64,000 bases of DNA from Sphingomonadaceae bacterium (GTDB taxonomy: Bacteria > Pseudomonadota > Alphaproteobacteria > Sphingomonadales > Sphingomonadaceae): contig JACKLA010000001.1 in assembly GCA_024236155.1 (NCBI GenBank), forward strand, positions 1,116,001 to 1,180,000, in the 5' to 3' direction. The notes beneath the pieces are model-generated. The model saw only the letters and a program-made list of their open reading frames with translations. It was not told the DNA's origin and made no database searches. Every line of letters starts with the position of its first letter. The first letter of the stretch is position 1. A program made the translations under genes and the position numbers. Shown piece after piece: positions 9,041 to 18,367 of the stretch.

Positions 9041-11080
9041 TCAATCCTCTGCTTTCGCGCCCTTGGCGCCTTCTGCCAGTTCGGGACGCGGTCCGGGCAT
9101 GGTTGCCTTGCGGTCACCGGTCTTGAGATAGGTGTCGAACCACTCCATCATCCGCAGATTGTAGTCATAGCGGTTGGCCGCCATGCGGTTGCCGTGGCCC
9201 TCGCCGGGGAACAGCACCAGCCGCACCGGGGTGCCGGGCTTGCGGGTCTTGATGTTGCGATAGAGTTCGTAACTCTGCGTCGGGCTGACACGCGGGTCGC
9301 TGTCGCCATGCATGATCAGGATCGGAGTTTCCGCCTTGTCGACATGGTAGATCGGGCTGCGGGTCAGCAGGTGGTCCCATTCCTCCCACGGCCATTTGCG
9401 CTCGTGAACGAGGTACATCTCGTTCGGGATATCGGTGGTCCCGAATTTGGAGATGTTGTTGGAAATGCCGACGAACATCACGCTGGCGGCATATTCCTGC
9501 GAATAATAGGTCGCGCCCCATGCGCTGGCGAAACCGCCATATGATCCGCCGGTGATGCCCACCCGCTCGGCATCGGCAATCCCTTCGGACACGAGGAAAC
9601 GCTTGGCATCGACGATATCGTCGAATTCCTTGCCGGCATAGTCGGCCTGGTGCTCCTTGGCGAAGGCGACACCATACCCTGTCGAACCGCGATAATTGGG
9701 CAGGAACACGGCGTAGCCGCGTCCTGCCGCGACCTGTCCCGGCTTGCTGTAGGCGGTCTGCCATCCGTTCGATTCGTGCGCTTCGGGGCCGCCATGGACG
9801 TTCATTATCAGGGGTGACCCGCCCTTGGCCGCGCCGCCGACCGGTTCGATCAGCACGCCCTCGATTTCCCGCCCGTCGCGCGCGGTATAGGTCACGGTTC
9901 GCTGCTTGCCGAAGTCGATTTCGGACAGCCACGGATTGTGGTTGGTCCAGCGTTCGAACGCGCCATCCTTGAGCACGAACAGTTCGCCCGGATGCGAGGG
10001 GCTGTGGGCATCGACCGCGATCGTGCCGCCTGCAGCCTCGACGCCGGTCAGGATCAGGCCCCCGGCATCGATTTCCTCGTTTTCCTTGCCGTAGATGCGC
10101 AGCAGGCTCTGCGCGCCTTTGTGGATCACCACGGCCAGGCGCTCGTCATCGAGCCATTCGGCATCGACTGCCGCCTCGGCGGCATCGGCATTGAGTGCAT
10201 CGGTTTCGCCGGTGATCGGGTTGACCAGATAGAGCGTGGTCGCCGCCGGATCATGCTCGTCGACACCGGCAATCAGCGAGATAACTTCGCCGCGCGGTCC
10301 GATTTCAAGGTCTCCCAGCTTGCCGCTGGTCGCCACCTCGACCGTCGAGCCATTGGTGAGGTCGAGGATGTTGACCCGCTTGGCCATATAGCTGTCGTCG
10401 ACCCGCGAACTGGGGGCGGTTTCGATCACCGCCTTCTTGCCATCGGGCATGAGGCGGAAGCTGCTGACATAACCCGGCACCTTGATCTGCTTCGGCGCGG
10501 GATCGACCTCGGCACCAATCTGTGCGGCGAACACGCGGTTGAAATGGTCTTCTTCCTCGTAAACGACCGACTTGAACCCGCCCTTGGCCTGCGCCTCGCG
10601 CTGCTTGTCGTCATCGGCGCCGACGATCATGTAGATCGTGCTTCCGTCCGGGCTCCAGCTGTAGCGCGAGACGCTGACATCCTTCACCGCCGCCAGCTTG
10701 CGCGGTGCGCCGCCGAACAGCGGCACGCCCCATACAGCGCGCTTCTCGTCATCCTTCGCCCAGGTGAAGCTGACCATGTTGCCATCGGGCGAAAATTCGA
10801 CGCTGGACGGGCTGACATCGTCGGGCAGGTAGGCCAGTGCCGCATCCGGGCCGGTCGCAACCATCAGTTCCTGTTTGGTGCTGCCGTCCTTCTCCCCCTC
10901 GGTCACATCGGGCAGGTGCGATGTGGTATAGGCGATCCGGCTGCCATCGGGCGAAACCGCCATGGTGCCAAGGCTCTCGATCTTCGCCACATCTTCCGGC
11001 GTCATCGGGCGCGCGGCAGCGGTGGCGGCGATCGAAACAGTGCCGAGCAGGGTGGCAGCGAGCAGCAGCTTGCGGGTCAT
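9041..11080 (-). CDS. S9 family prolyl oligopeptidase, exported
   Basis: This is a periplasmic serine peptidase of the prolyl oligopeptidase/acylaminoacyl peptidase class, 679 residues from the chosen start. MTRKLLLAATLLGTVSIAAT is a signal peptide. An AGAGGA ribosome site precedes that ATG, so the longer frame to 11119 was not used. A seven-bladed propeller region (repeats such as SPDGSRIAYT, SPDGNMVSF, SPDGSTIYM) covers roughly residues 40-380. The alpha/beta hydrolase domain holds the nucleophile Ser513 in GGSYGGF, Asp595 in GDSDPRV and His629 in PGEGHG. It probably trims oligopeptides for nutrition. It is divergent from the amidohydrolase operon, and together they form a peptide-scavenging neighbourhood. 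Confidence 0.92.
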   Translation of the reverse strand: MTRKLLLAATLLGTVSIAATAAARPMTPEDVAKIESLGTMAVSPDGSRIAYTTSHLPDVTEGEKDGSTKQELMVATGPDAALAYLPDDVSPSSVEFSPDGNMVSFTWAKDDEKRAVWGVPLFGGAPRKLAAVKDVSVSRYSWSPDGSTIYMIVGADDDKQREAQAKGGFKSVVYEEEDHFNRVFAAQIGAEVDPAPKQIKVPGYVSSFRLMPDGKKAVIETAPSSRVDDSYMAKRVNILDLTNGSTVEVATSGKLGDLEIGPRGEVISLIAGVDEHDPAATTLYLVNPITGETDALNADAAEAAVDAEWLDDERLAVVIHKGAQSLLRIYGKENEEIDAGGLILTGVEAAGGTIAVDAHSPSHPGELFVLKDGAFERWTNHNPWLSEIDFGKQRTVTYTARDGREIEGVLIEPVGGAAKGGSPLIMNVHGGPEAHESNGWQTAYSKPGQVAAGRGYAVFLPNYRGSTGYGVAFAKEHQADYAGKEFDDIVDAKRFLVSEGIADAERVGITGGSYGGFASAWGATYYSQEYAASVMFVGISNNISKFGTTDIPNEMYLVHERKWPWEEWDHLLTRSPIYHVDKAETPILIMHGDSDPRVSPTQSYELYRNIKTRKPGTPVRLVLFPGEGHGNRMAANRYDYNLRMMEWFDTYLKTGDRKATMPGPRPELAEGAKGAKAED

Positions 11081-11217
11081 CAAAGTCCTCTCAATTGAAA
11101 CCATCTGATACCGGGTCATACAGTTTCATCCGGCAGTAGCAACCGGCAGGGCGTGTTGTGCTTGCGCCAGGGTGAGCAGGCGGGCATCACGCATGCGACC
11201 CAAGGAGGGAGACTCAC

Positions 11218-12489
11218 ATGCGCCTGTCCAGCCTGTTCGTAGCCGCCGCATTTTCCGCCATCGCCGCGCCCGCACTGGCCGAGACGACGATCATCTATGC
11301 CGGTTCGGTCGTGGCCGATGCCGCGAGCAATCCGACCGGGCCGGCGACAATCACTGTCACGGACGGGCGGATCATCAGCATAGTGCCGGGCAAGCAGCCC
11401 TTCGATGACGCGGATCGCGTTGTCGACCTTGGTACCAAGACCGTCCTGCCCGGCCTGATCGACCTCCACGTCCATCTCACCGGCGATCCGGGCGGCGATT
11501 TCTGGAAGGAAGCGGTCGAGCCGGACGAATGGGGTGTGGTCGTTGGCGCAAAGAACGCGCGGATCACCGCGCTTGCCGGGTTCACCACCGTGCGTGAGGC
11601 GGGGAGCGGGCCGGATACCGCCTTTGCCCTGCGGCGCGGCACAGCGGAGGGGATGATCCCCGGACCGCGCATCGTTGCGGCGGGTGTGCCACTGGCGATC
11701 ATTGGCGGGCATGGCGACGTCAACGGCTTCCGACCCGAAGTGAACGAGGTGCTCGATCCCGGCTTCAATTGCACCGGCGTGGTCGAATGTGCGGCCAAGG
11801 TCCGGCTCGCCAGCCAGAACGGGGCCGATGTGATCAAGATCACCGCGACCGGCGGCGTGCTGAGCCAGCAGGGCAGGGGGCTGGAGGCGCATTTCACGCC
11901 GGAGGAAATGACCGCGATTGCCGATACCGCCCATTCGCTCGGCCTCAAGGTGATGGCGCATGCTCATGGCGCGCGGGGGATCGAGCAGGCAGCGAAAGCG
12001 GGGATCGATACGATCGAGCACGGCACCTATCTCGACAAGGAAGCCGCCGATGCGATGAAGGCCAATGGCACGGTGCTGGTCCCCACGCTGATGGCGTTCA
12101 AGGGTGTGACCGAGCGGCTGGGCAAGGGCATCTACACCCCGGTGGTCGAGGCGAAGATCGAAGCAGTGGCCGAGACTGCCAAAGTGTTCATGGGCCGCGC
12201 ACGCCAATGGGGCGTGCCAATCGCCTTCGGCACCGATGCCGGGGTGTTCGAGCATGGCCGCAACGCACAGGAATTCGCGCTGATGAAAGCGCAGGGCATG
12301 AGCGACCGCGAGGCGCTGGCCAGCGCGACCACCGTGGCGGCCAGGGTGCTCGAGATGGATGGTGAGATCGGGCGGCTGGCCCCGGGCTATTCGGCAGACA
12401 TCATCGCGGTCGAAGGCAACCCGCTGGCCGATGTGACCGTGCTGGAGCAGGTCGACTGGGTGATGGTGCGCGGGCGGGTGATCGAGTGA
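11218..12489 (+). CDS. exported metal-dependent amidohydrolase (imidazolonepropionase/prolidase-like)
   Basis: The protein has 423 residues, with a signal peptide (MRLSSLFVAAAFSAIAAPA) and then a composite TIM-barrel amidohydrolase. Metal ligands are visible in order: DLHVHL (His-x-His), the bridging lysine in DVIKITATGG, HAHGARG, DTIEHGTY, and the catalytic aspartate in FGTDAGVFEHG. This is the pattern of the family that includes Sgx9260-like Xaa-Arg and Xaa-Lys dipeptidases, so a periplasmic dipeptidase is plausible; the substrate is inference. AAGGAGGG a few bases upstream is a strong ribosome site. Its last codons overlap the GTG start of the next gene by four bases, which indicates coupling. 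Confidence 0.88.
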   Translation: MRLSSLFVAAAFSAIAAPALAETTIIYAGSVVADAASNPTGPATITVTDGRIISIVPGKQPFDDADRVVDLGTKTVLPGLIDLHVHLTGDPGGDFWKEAVEPDEWGVVVGAKNARITALAGFTTVREAGSGPDTAFALRRGTAEGMIPGPRIVAAGVPLAIIGGHGDVNGFRPEVNEVLDPGFNCTGVVECAAKVRLASQNGADVIKITATGGVLSQQGRGLEAHFTPEEMTAIADTAHSLGLKVMAHAHGARGIEQAAKAGIDTIEHGTYLDKEAADAMKANGTVLVPTLMAFKGVTERLGKGIYTPVVEAKIEAVAETAKVFMGRARQWGVPIAFGTDAGVFEHGRNAQEFALMKAQGMSDREALASATTVAARVLEMDGEIGRLAPGYSADIIAVEGNPLADVTVLEQVDWVMVRGRVIE

Positions 12490-13433
12490 TCCGCCACCTC
12501 GCGGCACTGGCTGCGCTGGCGCTGGTCGGAACGGCTCATGCACAGGAGCCAGGGCAGTGCCAGCGCGAACTGGTCGTCCTTGGCGCCGGGCAGGATGCAG
12601 GCGCTCCGCAGATCGGCCATGCGGGGGATGAAGGGCCGGTGCTGCTGCCCAGCTCGCTCGGCCTGATCGACCGGGAAGAGGGCAAACGCTATTTGTTCGA
12701 CGCGACGCCCGCGATCACCTCGCAGTTGATCGAACTGGACACGATCTATCCGCCGATGAGCGGGAAGCTGGTCGACGGTATATTCCTGACCCATGCGCAT
12801 ATCGGGCATTATCTCGGCCTCGCGCATCTCGGGCGGGAGGCGGCGGGGGCGAAGGGCGTGCCCGTCTATGCCATGCCCCGCATGGCACAGTTCCTGCGCG
12901 ATAACGGCCCGTGGAACCAGCTGGTCGAGCTGGGGAATATCGACATCGGCGAGATGTCATCCAGCCAGTCTGTGGTGATCGGGCAAGGGCTGATCGTGGT
13001 CCCGTTCGAGGTTCCGCATCGTGACGAATATTCCGAAACGGTCGGTTTCATGGTGCTGACCGCAGGCAAGACGTTCCTCTACCTGCCCGATATCGACAGC
13101 TGGGAGGCGTGGCAGGCCGCGAGCCTCTCGAACTCGCTGCGCAACAAGGTCGATGCGTTCGACCATGTGTTTATCGACGCGACCTTCTGGGATGACAACG
13201 AACTGCTCGATGAAAACGGGGTCGGTCGCGATATGTCCGAGATCCCGCATCCGCGCGTAAGCGCGACGATGGATATGCTGCAGGATATGCCACCCGAACG
13301 CCGCGCACGGGTCCATTTCATTCACTACAACCACACCAACCCTATCCGATATGCCGACAGCCTCGAAAGCGCACAGGTTGGACAGCGCGGCTTCAGCGTC
13401 GCCCGGCGCGGGGACCGCTTCTGCCTCGACTGA
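12486..13433 (+). CDS. exported PqqB-like metallo-beta-lactamase-fold hydrolase
   Basis: The protein has 315 residues, starting with GTG in a 4-base overlap with the amidohydrolase stop. A signal peptide (MIRHLAALAALALVGTAHA) leads into VLGAGQDAGAPQIG, a loop of the PqqB branch of MBL-fold proteins. The metal motif reads THAHIGHYLGL, so the usual HxHxDH aspartate is replaced by glycine. Further histidines lie in VPHRDEYSETVGF and IHYNHTNP. There are no pqq genes nearby, and PqqB proper is cytoplasmic, so a PQQ role is unlikely. It probably hydrolyses a product of the coupled amidohydrolase or a related small molecule. Confidence 0.8.
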   Translation: MIRHLAALAALALVGTAHAQEPGQCQRELVVLGAGQDAGAPQIGHAGDEGPVLLPSSLGLIDREEGKRYLFDATPAITSQLIELDTIYPPMSGKLVDGIFLTHAHIGHYLGLAHLGREAAGAKGVPVYAMPRMAQFLRDNGPWNQLVELGNIDIGEMSSSQSVVIGQGLIVVPFEVPHRDEYSETVGFMVLTAGKTFLYLPDIDSWEAWQAASLSNSLRNKVDAFDHVFIDATFWDDNELLDENGVGRDMSEIPHPRVSATMDMLQDMPPERRARVHFIHYNHTNPIRYADSLESAQVGQRGFSVARRGDRFCLD

Positions 13434-13507
13434 AAGCAGGTCAGCAACTGGACCGCACAGACCGAACGTGGAATAGTGATCGCCGGCAGCAAAGGGGCAG
13501 ACCGGAC

Positions 13508-13963
13508 ATGATGAAAAGGCGAGCAATATTGGCGGTGTTGGCGGCAGTTGCGGCAGCACCGGCCCATGCAGAGGACTGGCGCTTCGTTGCCTCGACGGCA
13601 GGCGCTGCGCACTACATCGATGCAGACAGCATTGTCGCAGATGGATCTGTCAGGGATCTCACCTCGTTCATGGGCTACCAGGACGCCTTGCCCAATACCG
13701 AACCCAAGAACACATATTACGTCGAGATGCGGATGAAGATCGATTGCGATGGGCGCAAACAGGCAAATGTGAGAGGTTCGGCGTTCGGGCTGGACCACAA
13801 GTTGCGCGCGACGGCGGAGCTGCCGGTGAGTTTCAGACCTGTCCAGCCACAGACCGCTGCCGCCCATTATCTCGATTTCGTCTGCACAGCCGACCGGACG
13901 AGATACGACAAGGTGGACGATCCCTTCATTGCCACCGACATTCGTTTCAATCGCGGCGGCTGA
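13508..13963 (+). CDS. small exported protein, surface-adhesin E-like
   Basis: The predicted protein has 151 residues with a signal peptide (MMKRRAILAVLAAVAAAPAHA). EDWRFVASTAGAAHYIDADS is the start pattern of the surface-adhesin protein E-like family, in which a short periplasmic domain is tied by one disulfide; cysteines occur in KIDCDG and LDFVCTAD. A GGGGCAG run precedes the ATG, and the gap from the MBL gene is 74 bases. These proteins are usually annotated as hypothetical, and their role, possibly envelope stress or adhesion, is unproven. Confidence 0.7.
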   Translation: MMKRRAILAVLAAVAAAPAHAEDWRFVASTAGAAHYIDADSIVADGSVRDLTSFMGYQDALPNTEPKNTYYVEMRMKIDCDGRKQANVRGSAFGLDHKLRATAELPVSFRPVQPQTAAAHYLDFVCTADRTRYDKVDDPFIATDIRFNRGG

Positions 13964-14118
13964 GCCAAACAGTCCCGGCCTGCCCCCGTCGACCGCTTCA
14001 GGCCGTTGGTCGAGCGCGGATCGATTGGCCGAATGCAGCCGACTAGCGCAAATCTGCAATTCAGCCTGGTGCAATCCGTGCAGGGGCAGGCTGTCATATC
14101 GAAAAACGGGGACCAACC

Positions 14119-15936
14119 ATGAAAACAATCCGTCTTGCCTTGCTGGCAACCGCCGCTTTTGCGCTGCCCGCTGCGCCGGCGCTCGCCGATCACCACGCCG
14201 AAGCGGTTGCCGAAGAGGCAGCCCCCAAGAGCGAGCATGACAAGCTGCATGAACTGTTCGAGGATTCCGACGCGCGCGGCCTTGAAATCAATCCCATCGG
14301 GCGGCTGTTTCGCGGTGATGACGAAAATGCAGGCAAACTCGGCGATTTCCTCACCGACAGCAATTTCTACGCCAACCGGCTCGACACCCAGCTCAACCTT
14401 GCCAAGCTCGAACTGATCGATCGCAGCAAGCTCGATGAAACCGACCAGCTTGCCTATGACGTCTTCAAATATACGCAGGAATCGGGGCTGCGCGGCCAGA
14501 CCGACGAGATCCGCGCGCTAACCGAAGTGCGCCCGATCAACCACTTCTTCGGCTTCCACACCTTCTACCCCGACTTCGCCAGCGGCGACAGTGCGGCGGA
14601 GTTCAAGACGCTGGCGAATTACGAGGATAACCTTAGTCGCCACAACGATTATATCGCGATTTCCGACCGGGCGATCGAGCGTTCGCGCGAAGGGATGGCA
14701 AGCGGCGTGCTCGAAACCAGCCTGACCATCGGCATCGTCGTCCAGCAGCTCGATACGCTGCTCGAAATGCCGGTCGAGGACTCCCAGTTCATGAAACCGG
14801 TCAAGAACTTCCCGGAAGGTTTCTCGGATGAAGACAAGGCCCGCCTGACCACCGCCTATGAAGCCAAGACGAAGGAAATCTACGCAGCGCATGAACGGGT
14901 GCGCGACTTCCTGCGTGACGAATATCTGCCGGTGGCACGCGGCAGCGTTGGCCTCAGCCAGATGAAGGGTGGCGAGGCGCTTTACGCCCAGCTTATCGAA
15001 CAGACGACCACCCTGCCGTTGACCGCCGATTACCTGCACAATCTCGGCCTGAGCGAAGTGGCGCGGGTCAAGAACGGGCTCGAAGAGATCAAGGCCGAAG
15101 TCGGCTTCGACGGCACGCTCAACGAATTCTTCGACTATGTTCGCACCGATGAAAAATTCAAGCCGAAGAGCCGTGAGGCGCTGACGCAGAGCTATTACGA
15201 TATCGGCAAGCAGGTCGACGAGAAGATCGGCGACTATTTCAACGTGCTGCCCAAGACGCCGCTGCTGATCAAGCCGTATGACGAGTCGGTCGAGCAGTTC
15301 CAGGCCGGCGGTTCGTACCAGGGCGGTTCGCCCGATGCCTCGCGTCCCGGCACCTTCTATTTCAACGCCTATGACCTGCCGAGCCGCCTGACGACAGGCA
15401 ATGTCACGCTCTACCTGCACGAAGGCGCGCCGGGGCATCACTTCCAGATCAGCCTCGCGCAGGAAAACACCGACCTTCCCGCCTTCATGCGCTTTGGCGG
15501 CAACACCGCCTATGTCGAGGGCTGGGCGCTCTATTCGGAGACGCTGGGCAAGGAAATGGGCTTCTACGAAGATCCGTGGAACCGCTATGGCACACTGCAG
15601 GACGAACAGCTGCGCGCGATGCGGCTAGTGGTCGACACCGGGCTCCACGCCAAGGGCTGGACGCGCGAACAGGCGATCGACTTCATGCTTGAAAATTCGG
15701 GCATGACCCGCACCGAAGTGGTGGCCGAGGTCGAACGCTATATCGCCATTCCCTCGCAGGCGCTCGCCTACAAGGTCGGCGCGCTCAAGATCCAGGAACT
15801 GCGCAAGCGGGCGGAGGATGCGCTGGGTGACAAGTTCAGCCTGCCCGCTTTCCACGACCAGGTGCTGAACACCGGCGCATTGCCGTTGCCGGTGCTCGAG
15901 GCCAAGATCGACCGCTGGATCGCGGCGCAGAAGTAA
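14119..15936 (+). CDS. DUF885 family exported zinc-peptidase-like protein
   Basis: The protein has 605 residues with a signal peptide (MKTIRLALLATAAFALPAAPALA). The DUF885 signature HEGAPGHHFQ lies near residue 434, with AYVEGWALYSE about 30 residues later. Together they form an HExxxxH-like zinc site with a downstream glutamate. Most of the chain is alpha-helical, as in M32/M3-like peptidases. It is probably a periplasmic metallopeptidase; biochemical proof for this family is thin. GGGGACCAACC precedes the ATG. The next gene begins two bases after its stop, so both are likely cotranscribed. Confidence 0.88.
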   Translation: MKTIRLALLATAAFALPAAPALADHHAEAVAEEAAPKSEHDKLHELFEDSDARGLEINPIGRLFRGDDENAGKLGDFLTDSNFYANRLDTQLNLAKLELIDRSKLDETDQLAYDVFKYTQESGLRGQTDEIRALTEVRPINHFFGFHTFYPDFASGDSAAEFKTLANYEDNLSRHNDYIAISDRAIERSREGMASGVLETSLTIGIVVQQLDTLLEMPVEDSQFMKPVKNFPEGFSDEDKARLTTAYEAKTKEIYAAHERVRDFLRDEYLPVARGSVGLSQMKGGEALYAQLIEQTTTLPLTADYLHNLGLSEVARVKNGLEEIKAEVGFDGTLNEFFDYVRTDEKFKPKSREALTQSYYDIGKQVDEKIGDYFNVLPKTPLLIKPYDESVEQFQAGGSYQGGSPDASRPGTFYFNAYDLPSRLTTGNVTLYLHEGAPGHHFQISLAQENTDLPAFMRFGGNTAYVEGWALYSETLGKEMGFYEDPWNRYGTLQDEQLRAMRLVVDTGLHAKGWTREQAIDFMLENSGMTRTEVVAEVERYIAIPSQALAYKVGALKIQELRKRAEDALGDKFSLPAFHDQVLNTGALPLPVLEAKIDRWIAAQK

Positions 15937-15937
15937 G

Positions 15938-16609
15938 GTGGGCGAGCGGACCCATGGAGCATCGGCGCGGTGGCTTGTCGCCGCCGCGCTGTTGGTGACC
16001 GTCGTCTTGCAGGTGGCCTATATGGCACTGCTTGGCGGCCCCAAACCCGCCGATCCGGCGGCAGGCCTCACCAATGCCGATGTGCTGCGCTATTTCGCCG
16101 ATCACGGTACCGGCGTGACGCTGGTTTGGACGACCGAGTCTGTCGCGTTCGTGGCGATCATGCTGGGCGGGGTGGTGGCGCTGGTGCGCGAACCCTCACG
16201 CGGCTGGCTGTGGGCGTGCCTTGCGGCTGCGGGGCTGTTCAACCTCGTCCAGATCGGGTTCGGGCTGGCGATGTTCCAGCCTGCGGCACTGGCCGGAGGC
16301 GGCGAGAACGGCCTGTTCTTCACCTTCGTTTCCGGCGCGTTCTTCTTTTATTTCCTGGCCAAGCTGTTGGCCGGACTGGGCGCGATGGCGCTGGGCTGGG
16401 AACTCGCCCGCTGCCCGCAGATGGCACCGCGTATCGGCGGCTGGCTGGCGCTGCTCACCGGACTGGTTTCGGTCATCGCCAACCTGCTCGCCATGGCGCA
16501 GGGCAATGCGATGCTGATGGCCGCCGGGGCAAGCGGGACGATTTGTGCGCTGGTGCTGGCTCTCGCCCTGATCGCTGCCGGAGACAGGCCGGGCGCGGCC
16601 TTCCGATAA
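15938..16609 (+). CDS. hypothetical integral membrane protein
   Basis: The predicted protein has 223 residues with a GTG start two bases after the DUF885 stop and about six membrane helices (examples: WLVAAALLVTVVLQVAYMAL, FFFYFLAKLLAGLGAMAL and ICALVLALALIAAG). The pattern is that of small DUF4386-like membrane proteins, without a catalytic motif. The tight spacing makes it part of the DUF885 transcript, which ends at a strong intrinsic terminator about 56 bases downstream. No function is assigned. Confidence 0.7.
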   Translation: MGERTHGASARWLVAAALLVTVVLQVAYMALLGGPKPADPAAGLTNADVLRYFADHGTGVTLVWTTESVAFVAIMLGGVVALVREPSRGWLWACLAAAGLFNLVQIGFGLAMFQPAALAGGGENGLFFTFVSGAFFFYFLAKLLAGLGAMALGWELARCPQMAPRIGGWLALLTGLVSVIANLLAMAQGNAMLMAAGASGTICALVLALALIAAGDRPGAAFR

Positions 16610-16664
16610 GCGGACGGATTTTGCCACGCGAGACTGGTGCCGGAATAACGAATGTCGATGCGAT

Positions 16665-16696
16665 GGGGCGGCCCGGACACGGTGCCGCCCCTTTTT
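16665..16696 (+). terminator. intrinsic terminator after the DUF885 operon
   Basis: A perfect 8-bp GC stem, GGGGCGGC paired with GCCGCCCC, with an 11-base loop, is followed directly by TTTTT. This is the clearest rho-independent terminator in the window. It separates the DUF885/membrane-protein operon from the monooxygenase gene. Confidence 0.9.
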
Positions 16697-16702
16697 GCGT
16701 GT

Positions 16703-16716
16703 TTGATGCACGTCAA
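16703..16716 (+). promoter_or_regulatory. FNR/FixK-type box upstream of the monooxygenase
   Basis: TTGATGCACGTCAA fits the TTGAT-N4-(A/G)TCAA consensus of the FNR/FixK/FnrL family of oxygen-responsive regulators. It lies just after the terminator and 56 bases before the chosen monooxygenase start, a position compatible with either activation or repression. A 14-base match can occur by chance, so this is a candidate only. Confidence 0.5.
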
Positions 16717-16771
16717 TGCGCCGCTCGCCCAATCCTGCGATTCGGGCGAAGGTGAGAGAGGAGTGCCGGTA

Positions 16772-18304
16772 ATGAATGCAGTGGCCGATATTCGCAGCGA
16801 TGCGCAGGTGACCCATGTCGATGTGCTGATCGTGGGAGCGGGGATTTCCGGGATCGGGTCCGCCTTTCACTTGCAGGATCAATGTCCGCAGATGAGCTAT
16901 GCCGTGCTCGAGATGAAGGACACGTTTGGCGGCACGTGGGAAACGCACAAATACCCCGGCGTGCGGTCGGATTCCGATCTCTACACCTTCGGATACCGCT
17001 TCAAGCCATGGATCGGCCCGCCGATTGCCACGGCGCAGGAAATCCTCGCCTATATGGGCGAGGTGATCGAAGAGAACGGGATCGGCGAGCACATCCGCTA
17101 CGGCCACCGTATCCGCAGCTGCTCCTTCTCGCGCGAGAGCGATCTGTGGACTGTCGTCGCAACCCGCAACAGCGACGGGGCAGATGTCACTTTCACCTGC
17201 AACTTCCTGTGGATGTGTTCTGGCTATTACGACCACGAGACGCCCTATATCCCCGACTGGAAGGGGCTGGACGACTACAAGGGCCAGTTCGTCCACGCCC
17301 AGTTGTGGGATCCGGCAACCGATTATGCCGGGAAGCGCGTGCTGGTAATCGGATCGGGCGCGACGGCGGCCACCGTGCTGCCCGAATTTGCCAAGAGTGC
17401 GGCGCATGTCACCATGCTGCAGCGTTCGCCGACCTATTTCTTCTGTCACCCCAACCAGAACGAACTGGCCGATCGCCTGCGCGAAATCGGCGTCGATGAG
17501 CCGACCGTCCACCGGGTGGTGCGCCAGCAGATCATGCACGACCAGGATATGCTGACCAAACGCTGCATCGAGGAACCCGATGCCGTGTTCGAGGAGCTGA
17601 AGGAACTGATCCGCGCCTATGCGGGCGAGGATTTCGAGTTCGAACCGCATTTCACGCCCAAATATCGCGTGTGGCAGCAGCGGCTCGCCTTCTGCCCCGA
17701 TGGCGATGTGTTCCAGGCGGTGAAGGCCGGCAAGGCGAGCGTCGTCACCGACACGATCGACCGCTTCACCGAAAAGGGCGTGCTGACCGCTTCGGGCGAG
17801 GAGATCGAGGCGGACATCATAGTCGCAGCCACCGGCTTCAACCTGTCGGTGATGGGCAATATGGATGTCACTGTCGATGGCGAGACAATCGACTGGCACG
17901 ATACGCTGACCTATCGCGGGATGATGTTCACCGGCGTGCCCAACATGGTGTGGGTGATGGGATATTTCCGTGCCAGCTGGACCTTGCGGGTCGACATGAT
18001 GGGCGATTTCGTCTGCCACCTGCTCCGGCATATGCGCGAGAATGGCGCGAGCCGGGTCGAGGTCTCGCCGCCCGGCGGGGCCGGGGCGATGCAGTTGGGG
18101 CCGTGGATCGACCCGGATAATTTCAATCCCGGCTATCTCAAGCGCGGGATGGATCGCATGCCCATGGCAGGCGACCGGCCCGAATGGCGCCACACGCAGG
18201 ATTACTGGAGCGAGCGCGACGATTTCCCGAAGATCGACCTTGCCGGGCCGGAGTTCCGCTACACCGGCGAGCATGCTGCACAGCGTGAACCGGAGGTCGC
18301 CTGA
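16772..18304 (+). CDS. flavin-containing Baeyer-Villiger-type monooxygenase
   Basis: This is an NADPH- and FAD-dependent monooxygenase that would insert oxygen into a ketone, or oxidise a heteroatom, using O2. The chosen product has 510 residues. The FAD loop is LIVGAGISGIGS and the NADPH loop is VLVIGSGATAATV. Between them, YKGQFVHAQLWDPATDY fits the Baeyer-Villiger fingerprint FxGxxxHxxxW. The open frame extends upstream to 16652 through the terminator, but a GAGAGAGGAG ribosome site points to the ATG at 16772. The C-terminal part is full length. The substrate is unknown. Nearby acyl-CoA dehydrogenase clusters and the downstream thioesterase would suit breakdown of cyclic or long-chain ketones. 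Confidence 0.88.
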   Translation: MNAVADIRSDAQVTHVDVLIVGAGISGIGSAFHLQDQCPQMSYAVLEMKDTFGGTWETHKYPGVRSDSDLYTFGYRFKPWIGPPIATAQEILAYMGEVIEENGIGEHIRYGHRIRSCSFSRESDLWTVVATRNSDGADVTFTCNFLWMCSGYYDHETPYIPDWKGLDDYKGQFVHAQLWDPATDYAGKRVLVIGSGATAATVLPEFAKSAAHVTMLQRSPTYFFCHPNQNELADRLREIGVDEPTVHRVVRQQIMHDQDMLTKRCIEEPDAVFEELKELIRAYAGEDFEFEPHFTPKYRVWQQRLAFCPDGDVFQAVKAGKASVVTDTIDRFTEKGVLTASGEEIEADIIVAATGFNLSVMGNMDVTVDGETIDWHDTLTYRGMMFTGVPNMVWVMGYFRASWTLRVDMMGDFVCHLLRHMRENGASRVEVSPPGGAGAMQLGPWIDPDNFNPGYLKRGMDRMPMAGDRPEWRHTQDYWSERDDFPKIDLAGPEFRYTGEHAAQREPEVA

Positions 18305-18367
18305 CCGCAGCAGGTTGACGTTACGGCATGATTTACAGCGCAGCCGCACTGCGCCACACATGCCGGC

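Noticed and set aside
12486..13433. Annotation as coenzyme PQQ synthesis protein PqqB
   Set aside because: Signal peptide, altered metal motif and absence of other pqq genes argue against it.
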